Origin: Allopusillimonas sp008369125
Lineage (GTDB): Bacteria; Pseudomonadota; Gammaproteobacteria; Burkholderiales; Burkholderiaceae_B
Direction: 5' to 3'
Assembly: GCF_008369125.1 (NCBI RefSeq)
Contig: NZ_VOAY01000002.1
Span: 558,001-622,000, forward strand
Length of the DNA stretch: 64,000 nt
Shown here: one piece after another, positions 8,875 through 17,639 of the stretch
Layout of the letters: each line of letters begins with the position of its first letter
Position numbering within the stretch: the stretch's first letter is position 1
Program-made: the position numbers and the translations under genes
Notes under the pieces: generated by a model
Told to the model about the DNA's origin: nothing
Databases searched by the model: none
What the model saw: only the letters and a program-made list of their open reading frames with translations

Positions 8875-10112
8875 GCAGGATAATCTCTGCTAGGCACACC
8901 ACGTGCCACGAACTCGGCACGGTTCTGACCCAACACCTGATCCACAGCTTCGATCTTGCGCACCATTTTGTTGTAAAGCTTACCGTCTTCGTTACGTGCT
9001 ACCTCGGTAACATAGATGTTGGCAATTGCCTGTCGGTTTTCATCAAGCTCAACAGGACCGAATGCAGTATCCAGTTTTACTTTAGCCAAAGCCTGCTGAA
9101 ACTTCTTCTGGCCGTCAGACAGATCACCATCAACTTCATTTAGCGCCGTGAGCACGGCCTTGGTGGCCACGTAGTACCCGTAATAAGGCGCGGAAGGTGC
9201 CGACAAGCCATCAGGGAAGCGTTTTTTATACGTTTCTACGTATGCCTTGTAGGCGGGGTCATCCAGACCGTCGGCCACCATGTGCGCAGAGGGAATCCCT
9301 TCCAGGTATCGCGTGAATGGCCCCTTGGTGCTCAGCACGGTTTGCTCTACCGTATTAGAACCGGCGATAAGAGGCGTGTCTGTGCCCGTCTGGTAATACT
9401 GGCTGAGGAAGTTAACCGCATCAGCACCGCCCAGCATCACATAAACAGCATCGACATCCTCAGGGATACGGGCAATAGCCGAACTAAAGTCCTTGGTGCC
9501 GTTGGGTACCCAGACTTTCTCCGGCACCTTGCCGCCCTTGGCGCAAAACTCGTTCATAAAGCCCAGCACCTGGGTGTAGCCAAACGAATAATCTCCAGAC
9601 ACGACTGCCACCTTGCGATAGCCTTTGTCGTCGTACACATAATTACCCAGACCTGCCTGCCACTGAGCGCCATCGGTGCTGAAGCGGAAGAAGTTGTCAG
9701 CGGGCGAAACCAGTGTGGTTTCCTGAGCCGCCGAAAAGCCGTTGACAAAGGTGTGACCTGGCACCGACTTGGCATACTCCTTCACTGCCAGCCCTTCGCC
9801 ACCCGACACAGGGCCAATCAGAATATCGACCTTATCTTGCTCAATGAGCTTGCGCGCCTTGGTCAGGGCGACATCCGGACGGCCATCGGAAGATTCACGC
9901 ACCCACACGATTTTCTTGCCCGCGACTTCATTACCGGCCTCTTCAAACGCCAGTTCCATTGCACGAAATGCCTCCTGCCCAAGCACCGCAAACGGCCCAT
10001 CCAGCGTTGCCAGCCCTCCGATGCGAATGGTTTCCTGTGCACTTGCCTGCGCGACCAGGGTGCTGGACAACGCCAGCGAAACCGCCAATTTCACCAAAAC
10101 CTTTGTAGACAT
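8865..10112 (-). CDS. livK: Periplasmic binding protein of the Liv-type importer (LivK-like)
   Basis: The 415-residue protein has a signal peptide (hydrophobic VSLALSSTLVAQASA) and a type-1 periplasmic fold with IRIGGLATLDGPFAVLGQ at the mature N-terminus. The start at 10112 is set by GGAGGA just upstream; longer frames lack both a ribosome site and a signal peptide. The gene sits between livM and livH, an uncommon order. The length, above the roughly 370 residues of classical LivJ/LivK, suggests a ligand other than leucine, perhaps an amide or aromatic acid. That is inference. Confidence 0.9.
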   Translation of the reverse strand: MSTKVLVKLAVSLALSSTLVAQASAQETIRIGGLATLDGPFAVLGQEAFRAMELAFEEAGNEVAGKKIVWVRESSDGRPDVALTKARKLIEQDKVDILIGPVSGGEGLAVKEYAKSVPGHTFVNGFSAAQETTLVSPADNFFRFSTDGAQWQAGLGNYVYDDKGYRKVAVVSGDYSFGYTQVLGFMNEFCAKGGKVPEKVWVPNGTKDFSSAIARIPEDVDAVYVMLGGADAVNFLSQYYQTGTDTPLIAGSNTVEQTVLSTKGPFTRYLEGIPSAHMVADGLDDPAYKAYVETYKKRFPDGLSAPSAPYYGYYVATKAVLTALNEVDGDLSDGQKKFQQALAKVKLDTAFGPVELDENRQAIANIYVTEVARNEDGKLYNKMVRKIEAVDQVLGQNRAEFVARGVPSRDYPACP

Positions 10113-10131
10113 GACTCTCCTCCTTATAGTT

Positions 10132-11175
10132 CTATGACGATGTAACCGACGGCAAGGCCTTTTCCGAAACCCGCCGTGTAAAAAGCCTGCGCCACACGCC
10201 CGCCAGACCATCGGGCGAAAGCATGACAATAATGAGAAACACACTGCCGATCAGCGTGTTGAAGCGATTGGCTCCCACGATGTCAACAGCAAAGGTTTGA
10301 ATCAGCACGTACGCCAGCGCGCCGATGAATGCACCCCGCGGATGGCTAAGGCCGCCAATGACCGCCATAATCAGAATGCCAATCGTCGAGGTCATGCCGA
10401 TGGAACCTGGCGAGATCCCGCCCTGATACCAAAGGTTGAGTATGCCGCCCAGAGACGCCAGCAAACCCGCAACGCCGAAAGCGGCTACCTGATGAAGGGT
10501 TACCCGGAAACCAAGCGAACGCATGCGTTGTTCATCGTCACGGGCCCCTTGCAGCGCCAGCCCGAAAGGCGTACGGACCAGATGCACAACCATCAGGTAG
10601 GCAAGGCCAGCAACAGCCAGACAAAGATAGTAGAAGACGCTGGGCTCTCTGAGCGATGCACCCATAATGGTTGGAATCGCTATGCCGCGTATGCCGTCAA
10701 AACCATACAAAACCGTGGTGTTCTGCTGTGCCAAATAATAAAAAATCATGGAGATGGCCAACGTACTCATCAGCAGATAAATTCCGCGACTGCGCACGGC
10801 AATGGCCCCTATGACCAGACCTGCAACAATGCCTGCAAGCATTCCAAGCAATAGCGCTACCGGCCAGGGAACAACCTCTACACCCACATTGGCAGAGTGA
10901 CTACTGAGGATGGCCAGGGTGTAACCGGCAACACCGGCAACCGCCATCTGCGCCAGTGAAACCATGCCACCGTAAGCAGCCAGAAAAGTCAGACTCAGAG
11001 CGATCATCCCCAGGATAAGGGACTGGGCACCAACGCTGACCACCCAGAAATCAGGAACCAACAGGGGATAAGCTAGCAGGCTCGCAAACACTACCGCCCA
11101 TACGATGCGCAGCCGCTGCCTGGCCAACTTTCCGCATGAGCTCGACGTAATGTCGGTCATGACCTGATTACTCAT
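10132..11175 (-). CDS. livM: Branched-chain amino-acid-type ABC permease LivM
   Basis: The 347-residue permease has about ten hydrophobic helices, the LivM patterns SLTFLAAYGGMVSLAQMAVAG near residue 65 and GGLSHPRGAFIGA near residue 280, and a basic C-terminus. It is the first gene of the minus-strand liv operon. An AAGGAGGGAGG ribosome site lies 5-15 bases upstream of the ATG. The livK start is 19 bases after its stop. Confidence 0.92.
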   Translation of the reverse strand: MSNQVMTDITSSSCGKLARQRLRIVWAVVFASLLAYPLLVPDFWVVSVGAQSLILGMIALSLTFLAAYGGMVSLAQMAVAGVAGYTLAILSSHSANVGVEVVPWPVALLLGMLAGIVAGLVIGAIAVRSRGIYLLMSTLAISMIFYYLAQQNTTVLYGFDGIRGIAIPTIMGASLREPSVFYYLCLAVAGLAYLMVVHLVRTPFGLALQGARDDEQRMRSLGFRVTLHQVAAFGVAGLLASLGGILNLWYQGGISPGSIGMTSTIGILIMAVIGGLSHPRGAFIGALAYVLIQTFAVDIVGANRFNTLIGSVFLIIVMLSPDGLAGVWRRLFTRRVSEKALPSVTSS

Positions 11176-11898
11176 CTACCTCCCTCCTTTATGACTAGCG
11201 TATTTTTATTTTTTTGGTCGCCCGCTGAATCACTCACCCTAATATCGCGGTGAGAAATTTACATTTAAATGGTAGATGGCCAGCCAAGGGAAGTACATGC
11301 TGCTAAGCCACCGACGCATACTCAAAACCCACATTTCACAATGAGCCTGGGCATAAACCCCTAATACCTGACAGCCCCCTGTTTACTTATAGGTATGGCT
11401 ATTTACACCGACGTTAGGTGAAAATATCATGAAGATAGGCACAAAAAATAAATCACGAGCTATTTTTTATTTTTAAATTTGCACACATGGTCGTTATATC
11501 GTCTCGCTGAAAAAAACGCTGCTTACAACACCATCATCCATCTATTACCCGGACTATCTTGAAGAAAAGGCCCTACGATGCCGGCCCCGGCAAGATAAAG
11601 ATATCGTAAGAATGTAGCTGCACTATTAAAAACTCGATAAGCCGTACCTCCTGACCACCCAGCAGTTGGCCGCAGCGCGTGTTTGTTTCGCACAGCGAAC
11701 CACAAACCCCTGCAAAACCTTGCCATTCTGCAACTGTTCCTATAATGCAGCGTAAAAAGCCATGGCGTAATTCTGTTCATCAGACAAACAATTCGTATGG
11801 CGAAATCTCGATGAAACTCGTTTGATATTGCTTATATTGACCGGTGCTGCATCTTGCGATGCGTGGCCCGGCAATGACACCGTTACAAGGGACCACAG
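11176..11898. other. AT-rich 723-base divergent intergenic region
   Basis: This gap separates the divergent livM and Bug genes and should hold both promoters. It is clearly richer in A+T than its surroundings, especially 11200-11260 and 11395-11510, with runs such as TATTTTTTATTTTT. Short open frames here (for example on the minus strand around 11523-12007) lack family features and overlap the promoter or the Bug gene, so I do not call them. No hairpin or RNA gene was recognised. Confidence 0.5.
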
Positions 11899-12867
11899 AT
11901 GAAAAAGTTTGCACAGTCAGTAGTGATGTCTGCCGTGTTTGCACTCGGCGTTGGCGCGACAGGCGTCGCGAATGCGCAAAGCGATTACCCAAATAAGCCG
12001 ATAACACTTATCGTGCCTTACGCGGCAGGCGGCACTACCGATATCATCGGTCGTGCACTTGCTGAAGGTATGGGAAAGGCGCTCGGGCAGACCATTGTGG
12101 TCGAGAACAAGCCGGGCGCAGCCGGCTCGATGGGTGCCAACGAAATGGTCTCTACCAAGCCTGACGGCTACCGGCTTGCGCTTACGCCGGTTGGCATCTT
12201 CCGTCAGCCTTACCTTCAGAAGACCCGTTACGACCCAATCAAAGACTTGACATACATTGCGGCATTTTCCACGTATGACTTTGCATTTACGGTTGCAGCG
12301 GATTCGTCGTTCAAAACCCTGGAAGACATGGTCAAGTATGCCAAGGCCAACCCCGGCGATCTTGATTTTTCGACACCGGGCCAGTACTCGGGCAATCAGG
12401 TAGCCATGGTGCAGCTTAGCAACGCGGCTGGTTTTAAAGCGACACACATCCCCTTCAAGAGTGATGCTGAAGCCATCACTGCTTTGTTGGGTGGGCATCT
12501 TAAGGTGTCGGTACTGACCAACGTTGTTATCCCCATGATGCAGGCGGGTAAGGTGCGCGTCTTGGCCACGGCCGCAGATGTGCGCCCTGAGGCGTTTGCC
12601 GATGTGCCTACGGTGACTGAGGCCGGCTGGCCTGTTGTTGTGCCTTCACCGCTTGGCCTCGGCGGCCCTGCCGGCTTGCCCCAAGATATTGTGCAGAAAC
12701 TGGATGACGCTGTAAAAAGCGCCATGGAAGACCCTGCCTTTATCAACGCACTCGGTCAGTATGGTGTGAGAATGCAATACATGAATCACACTGACTATGC
12801 CGCGTTCGCCAAGAAAACATTTGCTTCAGAGAAAGATCTTGTTCAGAGTATGGGTCTGAACCAGTAA
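11899..12867 (+). CDS. Bug-family (tripartite tricarboxylate transporter) periplasmic solute receptor
   Basis: The 322-residue protein has a signal peptide ending in VANA and the Bug core: ITLIVPYAAGGTTDIIGR, VENKPGAAGS near residue 75, and a KPDGYRLAL segment. The AAGGGA ribosome site precedes the ATG. No tctAB genes accompany it and a strong terminator follows, so it is a single-gene unit. An Lrp-type regulator lies 450 bases downstream. The ligand is unknown. Confidence 0.93.
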   Translation: MKKFAQSVVMSAVFALGVGATGVANAQSDYPNKPITLIVPYAAGGTTDIIGRALAEGMGKALGQTIVVENKPGAAGSMGANEMVSTKPDGYRLALTPVGIFRQPYLQKTRYDPIKDLTYIAAFSTYDFAFTVAADSSFKTLEDMVKYAKANPGDLDFSTPGQYSGNQVAMVQLSNAAGFKATHIPFKSDAEAITALLGGHLKVSVLTNVVIPMMQAGKVRVLATAADVRPEAFADVPTVTEAGWPVVVPSPLGLGGPAGLPQDIVQKLDDAVKSAMEDPAFINALGQYGVRMQYMNHTDYAAFAKKTFASEKDLVQSMGLNQ

Positions 12868-12883
12868 ACACTGGAGCAAACCT

Positions 12884-12928
12884 GCCCACGCTAAATGGCT
12901 TAACGGCCAATCGCGTGGGCTTTTTTTT
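12884..12928 (+). terminator. Rho-independent terminator of the Bug receptor gene
   Basis: A perfect 8-bp stem (GCCCACGC at 12884-12891 pairing with GCGTGGGC at 12913-12920) is followed at once by eight T. It starts 16 bases after the stop codon. Confidence 0.9.
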
Positions 12929-13320
12929 CGGCTAGTGTCGCCCTGTTATTCCAGGCGAAAAATTAATCAAAATGCCCGTTAAACTTGGTCTGGGCGATAG
13001 ATTTTCTACACAACCTTAAAACGAAGCCCCAGGTGCGTTGTGGAAGAACCAAGCCCGAAGGCAGGTTGTCAGTAACAACAACCAGGTTCTGCGTTTGGTA
13101 TTGCTGCCCGCGACGGCGCCATCGCATGATCACCACATGTATTTAGGTAAATTTCGCGGCTAACCGGAATGCGGGCGGCATAGCTAATTGGCAATTAATA
13201 TTTACCGTAGCTGGCACTAAACTTGAGATAATTTCTGGTTTGGGCACAATTAACGAAATAAATCCGCCAGAGCAATCCTAAACGAGGATGGTTTGGCAGA
13301 CAACATATCCGAGCCAGAAA
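12929..13320. other. Intergenic region without a recognised gene
   Basis: About 390 bases between the Bug terminator and the Lrp-type regulator. I see no open frame with family features and no RNA gene. The right part (13140-13270) is AT-rich and probably contains the regulator promoter. Confidence 0.5.
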
Positions 13321-13794
13321 ATGACAGAAAAATCTCTCGACAACAAAGATCGCGCCATTCTGGCTATTTTGCAGCATGACGCCACCCAGCCTATTGCCGA
13401 AATCGCCAATCAGGTGCATTTATCGACCACGGCGTGCTGGAAGCGCATTCAGCGTTTGCAGCAGTCAGGCGTCATCAAACGGCAAGTGTGTTTGCTGGAC
13501 CGGCACAAAATTGATGCCGGAATAACGGTTTTTGTTTCTATACGCACCAATCGTCACGAGCCCCAATGGCTAGATGAATTTGCCCAAGGCGTTTCGGCCT
13601 TTCCGGAAGTGGTGGAGTTTTACAGGCTTGCCGGCGAAACAGATTATTTACTGAAAGTGGTTGTGCCGGATATTGCAGGCTTTGACCGCGTCTACAAAAA
13701 ACTGATCCGCACTGTTGATCTTTACGATGTCAGCTCCAGCTTTTGCATGGAAGAAATCAAATATACGACGGCTATGCCGCTGGATCATTACTAG
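13321..13794 (+). CDS. Lrp/AsnC-family transcriptional regulator
   Basis: The 157-residue protein has an N-terminal helix-turn-helix (LDNKDRAILAILQHDA, then IAEIANQVHLSTTACWKRIQRL, residues 5-50) and a C-terminal RAM ligand-binding domain (FYRLAGETDYLLKVVV). Lrp-type proteins sense amino acids and often control adjacent transport or catabolic genes. An upstream ATG at 13288 is in frame and has a poorly spaced GAGG; I prefer 13321 by comparison with family N-termini. Its target is not evident. Confidence 0.9.
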   Translation: MTEKSLDNKDRAILAILQHDATQPIAEIANQVHLSTTACWKRIQRLQQSGVIKRQVCLLDRHKIDAGITVFVSIRTNRHEPQWLDEFAQGVSAFPEVVEFYRLAGETDYLLKVVVPDIAGFDRVYKKLIRTVDLYDVSSSFCMEEIKYTTAMPLDHY

Positions 13795-13907
13795 GGTTGG
13801 GATGTCGGTTTGAGTCCCCGTTGGCCACTTCAAACTCCCCAAAGTCCTGCGTGGGGAAATTTGAGGTAACCCGCTGGGCCTTATGCGTAGTGTTATCGGT
13901 AATATCT

Positions 13908-14531
13908 TTAAGCAGAAACAATCGGCGCAAAACCTGGGAGCGCTTGCATACGGCTCAACCACGCATTGATATGCGGAAAGGAAGTCAACTCGTACCCTCC
14001 TTCATCCGCCATAAACGTGTAAGGGAACAGTGCGACATCAGCGATAGTCGGACCGCCGCCCGCCAAGAACGACGTTTGCGCCAATTGCCGCTCCATGATG
14101 CGCAGCGCGTGATGACCAGCAGTGCGATAGGCAATCATGCCAGGATCATTAACCTCGCGCAGCTTGCGCAAATTAATCTGCAGGCGAGGTTGAGCAAAAT
14201 TCACCATGTGCTGCGTTTGCTCAAAGATGAGCCAGAAAACGATCCTGCCCTGCACTAATGCATCTTCGGGAAGAAAAGACGTGCCTTTGGCCAAATACCA
14301 AAGAATTGCAGCAGATTCAGCCAACCATTCGCCTTCACGGGTCTTGAGTACCGGAACTTGCTGCAAAGGACTCTTCTGCGCAAACTCGGCGGTATTTAAA
14401 TCGCCATCAATAATCGACATCGGATGTCGCCTTATGGCCACGTCAAGATAACCGCACAACAGCCGCACTTTCCAGGCATTGCCCGAGCGGGGTGTATCGA
14501 TCAATTCCAAGGGCTCAGCGGTATGGGGCAT
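13908..14531 (-). CDS. Glutathione S-transferase family protein
   Basis: The 207-residue cytoplasmic protein has a thioredoxin-like N-domain (residues 8-85) with the cis-proline segment QVPVLKTREGEWLAES, where the glutathione-binding Glu-Ser pair sits, and an all-helical C-domain with a late PTIADVALFPY motif near residue 155. It is convergent with the Lrp gene and divergent from the MOSC gene, sharing the operator-like region at 14686-14822. Its substrate is unknown. Confidence 0.9.
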   Translation of the reverse strand: MPHTAEPLELIDTPRSGNAWKVRLLCGYLDVAIRRHPMSIIDGDLNTAEFAQKSPLQQVPVLKTREGEWLAESAAILWYLAKGTSFLPEDALVQGRIVFWLIFEQTQHMVNFAQPRLQINLRKLREVNDPGMIAYRTAGHHALRIMERQLAQTSFLAGGGPTIADVALFPYTFMADEGGYELTSFPHINAWLSRMQALPGFAPIVSA

Positions 14532-14685
14532 CTATTTCCCTCCAACGGGCAATGTGTGAAATAAACGAAACTACATTAACCACAGGGTGCAAAAACCTTG
14601 AGCAAGTTGATGCAGAACAATTCTCTTCTGTGAACAATGTGGTTTAGTGAGAACAAATCGTATCCAACATGACACACCACGTCAA

Positions 14686-14822
14686 ACAAGACACTTTTTA
14701 TCAATAATTACTATGCACAGCCAAACACAGTTTGTTTGTATAAATTGCATAGGAGATATGCCAATCCTCAATTTATCAATCATTACTTGACTTTACGACA
14801 CTAAGTGTCCTACAAGACACTT
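14686..14822. promoter_or_regulatory. Operator-like repeats between GST and MOSC genes
   Basis: The 11-mer ACAAGACACTT occurs at 14686-14696 and again at 14812-14822. The second copy is half of a palindrome, AAGTGTC-N6-GACACTT (14803-14822), 44 bases before the MOSC start. TTGACT at 14787 could be a -35 box, which would put the palindrome over the core promoter, as for a repressor site. The surrounding 334-base gap holds no gene that I can support. Confidence 0.45.
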
Positions 14823-14865
14823 ATGGCATACATTAGTTTACTTGAGTAACAGTAAAAGGTTCACG

Positions 14866-15360
14866 ATGAGCACTCAACCTCTTTCCCCAACATCCTGGCA
14901 TGGCACTGTCACACACTTGTGTAGTTGTCCGCGTGCTTACCTGCCCATGCGTTCGTTTGATACGCTGACGCTGATTGCCGGAAAAGGCATCGAAGGAGAC
15001 CGCTATGCCAATGAGCTGGGTTACTACTCTGACAAGCCTGAAGAGGGGCGCCAGGTAACACTGTTTGAACTGGAAACGCTTGAAGCCCTGAAACGCGACT
15101 ACGGTATAGAACTACAACCCCATGAGCACCGTCGCAATATAACGGTGCAGGGTGTGCCCTTGAACCATCTGGTCGGAAAACAGTTTTGGGTCGGTGATGT
15201 ATTGCTTGAAGCCATGCGCCTGTCCACGCCTTGCAAACACATCGAAGAACTTACCGGAAAATCTATTTTCAACCCCATGCTTCATCGATCAGGGTTGAAT
15301 TGCCGGATTCTGCAAAGCGCCGTTGTGCACGTCGGCGACACGGTAAAACCGGCTGAATAG
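14866..15360 (+). CDS. MOSC-domain protein (molybdenum cofactor sulfurase C-terminal-like)
   Basis: The 164-residue protein is a stand-alone MOSC domain with GIEGDRYA near residues 41-48, RNITVQG near 90-96 and the conserved cysteine Cys123 in TPCKHIE, which in characterised MOSC proteins binds the molybdenum cofactor. The ATG at 14866 is preferred to a TTG at 14842 because AAAAGG lies just upstream. The reductase gene 86 bases downstream suggests a pair equivalent to the fused E. coli YcbX or to mARC with its redox partners, reducing N-hydroxylated compounds. That role is inferred. Confidence 0.9.
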   Translation: MSTQPLSPTSWHGTVTHLCSCPRAYLPMRSFDTLTLIAGKGIEGDRYANELGYYSDKPEEGRQVTLFELETLEALKRDYGIELQPHEHRRNITVQGVPLNHLVGKQFWVGDVLLEAMRLSTPCKHIEELTGKSIFNPMLHRSGLNCRILQSAVVHVGDTVKPAE

Positions 15361-15446
15361 CAGGCCACGCGATTTCGCTATAAACCGTATCGCCACTACA
15401 CCGTACATCAACTGGCCAATCACAGACATCAAAAGACATTTTTATC

Positions 15447-16391
15447 ATGGCACCTAAGCGCCCGATCCGATACATTACAACCATAGTCAGCGATATATCC
15501 GACTCAGCTGGCGTGCGGCTGCTATCGTTGCGGGACCCTGACGGGTGGGAGTTGCCCCCTGCAACCCCAGGGTCCCACATTGATCTGTATCTGCACAACA
15601 ATCTGACACGCGCTTATTCACTATGCGGAGACCCTGAAAACCAGCATCAATACCAGGTAGCCGTAAAGATAGATCATCAAGGCCGAGGCGGGTCAAAATA
15701 CATCCATAATGAATTGCAAGTGGGTGATTTTATTGATGTCTCACTGCCACGCAATACATTTCCGTTGATTCGCGACGGCCAGAAATACGTTTTGGTAGCA
15801 GGCGGCATTGGCGTCACCCCCTTTATCGCCATGATGTATCAATTTGATCGTCTGCGCATTTCCTATCAATTACACTTGTTCTACCGTGACGTGCCACCGT
15901 TACAATCCACACTGGCACAACTGGGACGATATGGGCAAATCGTGCTGCACGACCGCGCCAATGCATGCAAAACGATTCCCATGCTTTTGCCAGACCCGCA
16001 CGAAGACACGTACGCTCTTTGCTGCGGTCCTCTGCGTATGATGGGCGACTTCGATGACGCCGTGCAGCATTGGGATTCAGCCAACGTCAGCAAAGAGTTT
16101 TTTGTACCTCCCGAGCGCCCACCATTGGTAAACGCCTATTCGCTGGTGTTGAAAAAATCGGGCAAGACCGTTGCCGTGCCTGTAGGCACTACGGCACTGG
16201 AGGCGCTGGAACAGGCCGGCGTCGCGGTTCAGTCTTCATGTCTGGGTGGAGTCTGCGGAGCTTGCAAAGTTGAATGGCTGGAAGGCGAACCCATCCATAA
16301 CGACCTGTGCCTTAGCCCCGCCGACCGCAGAAATCAGTTTATGACGTGCGTCGGCGGTTGCAATAGCGAAACGCTGGTGCTGAACCTTTAG
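15447..16391 (+). CDS. VanB/phthalate-dioxygenase-reductase-like oxidoreductase with C-terminal 2Fe-2S domain
   Basis: The 314-residue protein has three domains: a flavin domain with RAYSL (55-59), an NAD(P) domain with GGIGVTP (119-125) and CCGP (192-195), and a plant-type ferredoxin domain with cysteines 265, 270, 273 and 301. Such enzymes pass electrons from NAD(P)H through FMN and the cluster to a partner oxygenase or molybdenum enzyme. No Rieske oxygenase is nearby; the neighbour is a MOSC protein, which makes that the best candidate partner. A real partner elsewhere in the genome cannot be excluded. Confidence 0.92.
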   Translation: MAPKRPIRYITTIVSDISDSAGVRLLSLRDPDGWELPPATPGSHIDLYLHNNLTRAYSLCGDPENQHQYQVAVKIDHQGRGGSKYIHNELQVGDFIDVSLPRNTFPLIRDGQKYVLVAGGIGVTPFIAMMYQFDRLRISYQLHLFYRDVPPLQSTLAQLGRYGQIVLHDRANACKTIPMLLPDPHEDTYALCCGPLRMMGDFDDAVQHWDSANVSKEFFVPPERPPLVNAYSLVLKKSGKTVAVPVGTTALEALEQAGVAVQSSCLGGVCGACKVEWLEGEPIHNDLCLSPADRRNQFMTCVGGCNSETLVLNL

Positions 16392-16485
16392 GCAACGACA
16401 ATATAATTGCCGCGCTAAAGCCTTTGTTGCTGAGTGCGTGGCCCAAGGAAGTGTGATCGGTTTAATCTTACGCGTTGCACCCAGC

Positions 16486-17025
16486 TTATTCAAAAACAAG
16501 AACATGCTCAGGCACACCAACGATTCGGCTTTCTGATGCATCGCTGTCAGACGTCAAATGACTGATCAGGTCAGCCGTTGTCGAGCGTCGCGTCAACATG
16601 ACGCAGGTGGCCTGCCCGCCCTGCACCCTAGTCGCATGCCAACAACCAGGGCGCATGCAAACACCCTGACCCACTGGCACTTCAAAGGCAGCCACACTTG
16701 AAAGGTCGGGGCTGCCATCACTGGCACTGAGCGCAACAATATGGATGATGCGGGCAGTTAACGGGATAATCGCCTGCTCGGTCAGCACATGCACCTCGAG
16801 GCTTGAAATGCGCTTCTCCTGACTTCTGTAGTTAACCCACAAAATTTCGGTCTCGCCCCCCTGCCCGGTGCTGAAAACATGTTCTTGCCAGAAGTCGGTG
16901 GCTTCGTTACTGAACGCAGGCGTCAGACCACCCATTTCAGGGACAGGCCCTCCGAGCATAAAGCCATAGTCGGCGAATGCATTTGGCTCGAGCTTTCTAA
17001 TATTCAACTGCGGCATCACTGCCAT
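16486..17025 (-). CDS. Ureidoglycolate lyase (AllA)-like cupin protein
   Basis: The 179-residue protein matches the AllA-type cupin layout: an N-terminal LEPNAFADYGFMLG, the IIPLTARIIHIVALS strand, a PDLSSVAAFEVPVGQGV segment and the histidine in GCWHATRV. The start at 17025 follows AAGGAG; a longer frame to 17058 lacks one. AllA releases glyoxylate and urea from ureidoglycolate in purine breakdown, but no other purine genes are here, and the sequence is diverged, so it could act on another substrate. Confidence 0.65.
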   Translation of the reverse strand: MAVMPQLNIRKLEPNAFADYGFMLGGPVPEMGGLTPAFSNEATDFWQEHVFSTGQGGETEILWVNYRSQEKRISSLEVHVLTEQAIIPLTARIIHIVALSASDGSPDLSSVAAFEVPVGQGVCMRPGCWHATRVQGGQATCVMLTRRSTTADLISHLTSDSDASESRIVGVPEHVLVFE

Positions 17026-17327
17026 GACTTCTCCTTTTTGCGTCAGCGGCAATGACACACACCCGCAGCACCAAGTTGGTAGGCCCAGGCCGACACCGCA
17101 CAGTGCCCGCCACCAACTGGGCGCGCGGGTTGTCAGTCATTGAGCTCAATTCTTTAACGATCAACCAGTCTACGAAAAAAACATCGTCCACTATATCGTT
17201 TTTCTTTAATCAGGCAATCCATCTGGCTTCCTGCTAAAGCCCCCGTAACGACCGTGGCGAATACGGCGTGCGCGAAATGACTGGTAGTAGACTATAAGCC
17301 CCTCTCAAACACAATTACGAATCGCCC
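17026..17327. other. Divergent intergenic region, no gene seen
   Basis: A 300-base gap between the AllA-like gene and the lipoate ligase pair. It presumably holds two divergent promoters. The open frames inside have no recognisable protein features. Confidence 0.45.
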
Positions 17328-17639
17328 ATGAATACATCCGACAAGCCCACTGACGCATCGGCGCGTCATGGTGAATACAAGATCCCTGAAGGCAAGCTGG
17401 TCGTCGTAGACCTGCAGGTTGTAGAGGGTTGCCTGAGCAATGTGCAGTTGTCGGGTGACTTTTTTCTGGAACCACCTGAAACCCTGGAGGCCATGAATGC
17501 AGCGCTCAATGGATTGCCTCACGACGTTACTCAGGCGCAACTGGAACAGGCCATCAATGCCGTCATTGGATCAGACGTAATGATGTTCGGCATCACGGCC
17601 GCAGGCGTTGCAGTCGTTGTACAGAGGGCACTGGCATGA
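17328..17639 (+). CDS. Lipoate-protein ligase accessory (C-terminal) domain protein, LplB-like
   Basis: The 103-residue protein resembles the C-terminal accessory domain of bacterial LplA: HGEYKIPEGKLVVVDLQV, then LSGDFFLEPPETLEAMNAAL, as seen in the separate LplB of Thermoplasma-type two-part ligases. The stop overlaps the start of the catalytic gene by 4 bases (ATGA), indicating coupled translation and a 1:1 complex. In characterised split ligases this domain is needed for lipoate activation. Confidence 0.78.
   Translation: MNTSDKPTDASARHGEYKIPEGKLVVVDLQVVEGCLSNVQLSGDFFLEPPETLEAMNAALNGLPHDVTQAQLEQAINAVIGSDVMMFGITAAGVAVVVQRALA

Noticed and set aside
11523..12007. Two short minus-strand frames in the gap before the Bug gene
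   Set aside because: One overlaps the Bug gene and its promoter; neither has a ribosome site or recognisable domain.
15447..16391. Vanillate demethylase reductase VanB as a firm name
   Set aside because: The fold matches but there is no vanA oxygenase beside it.
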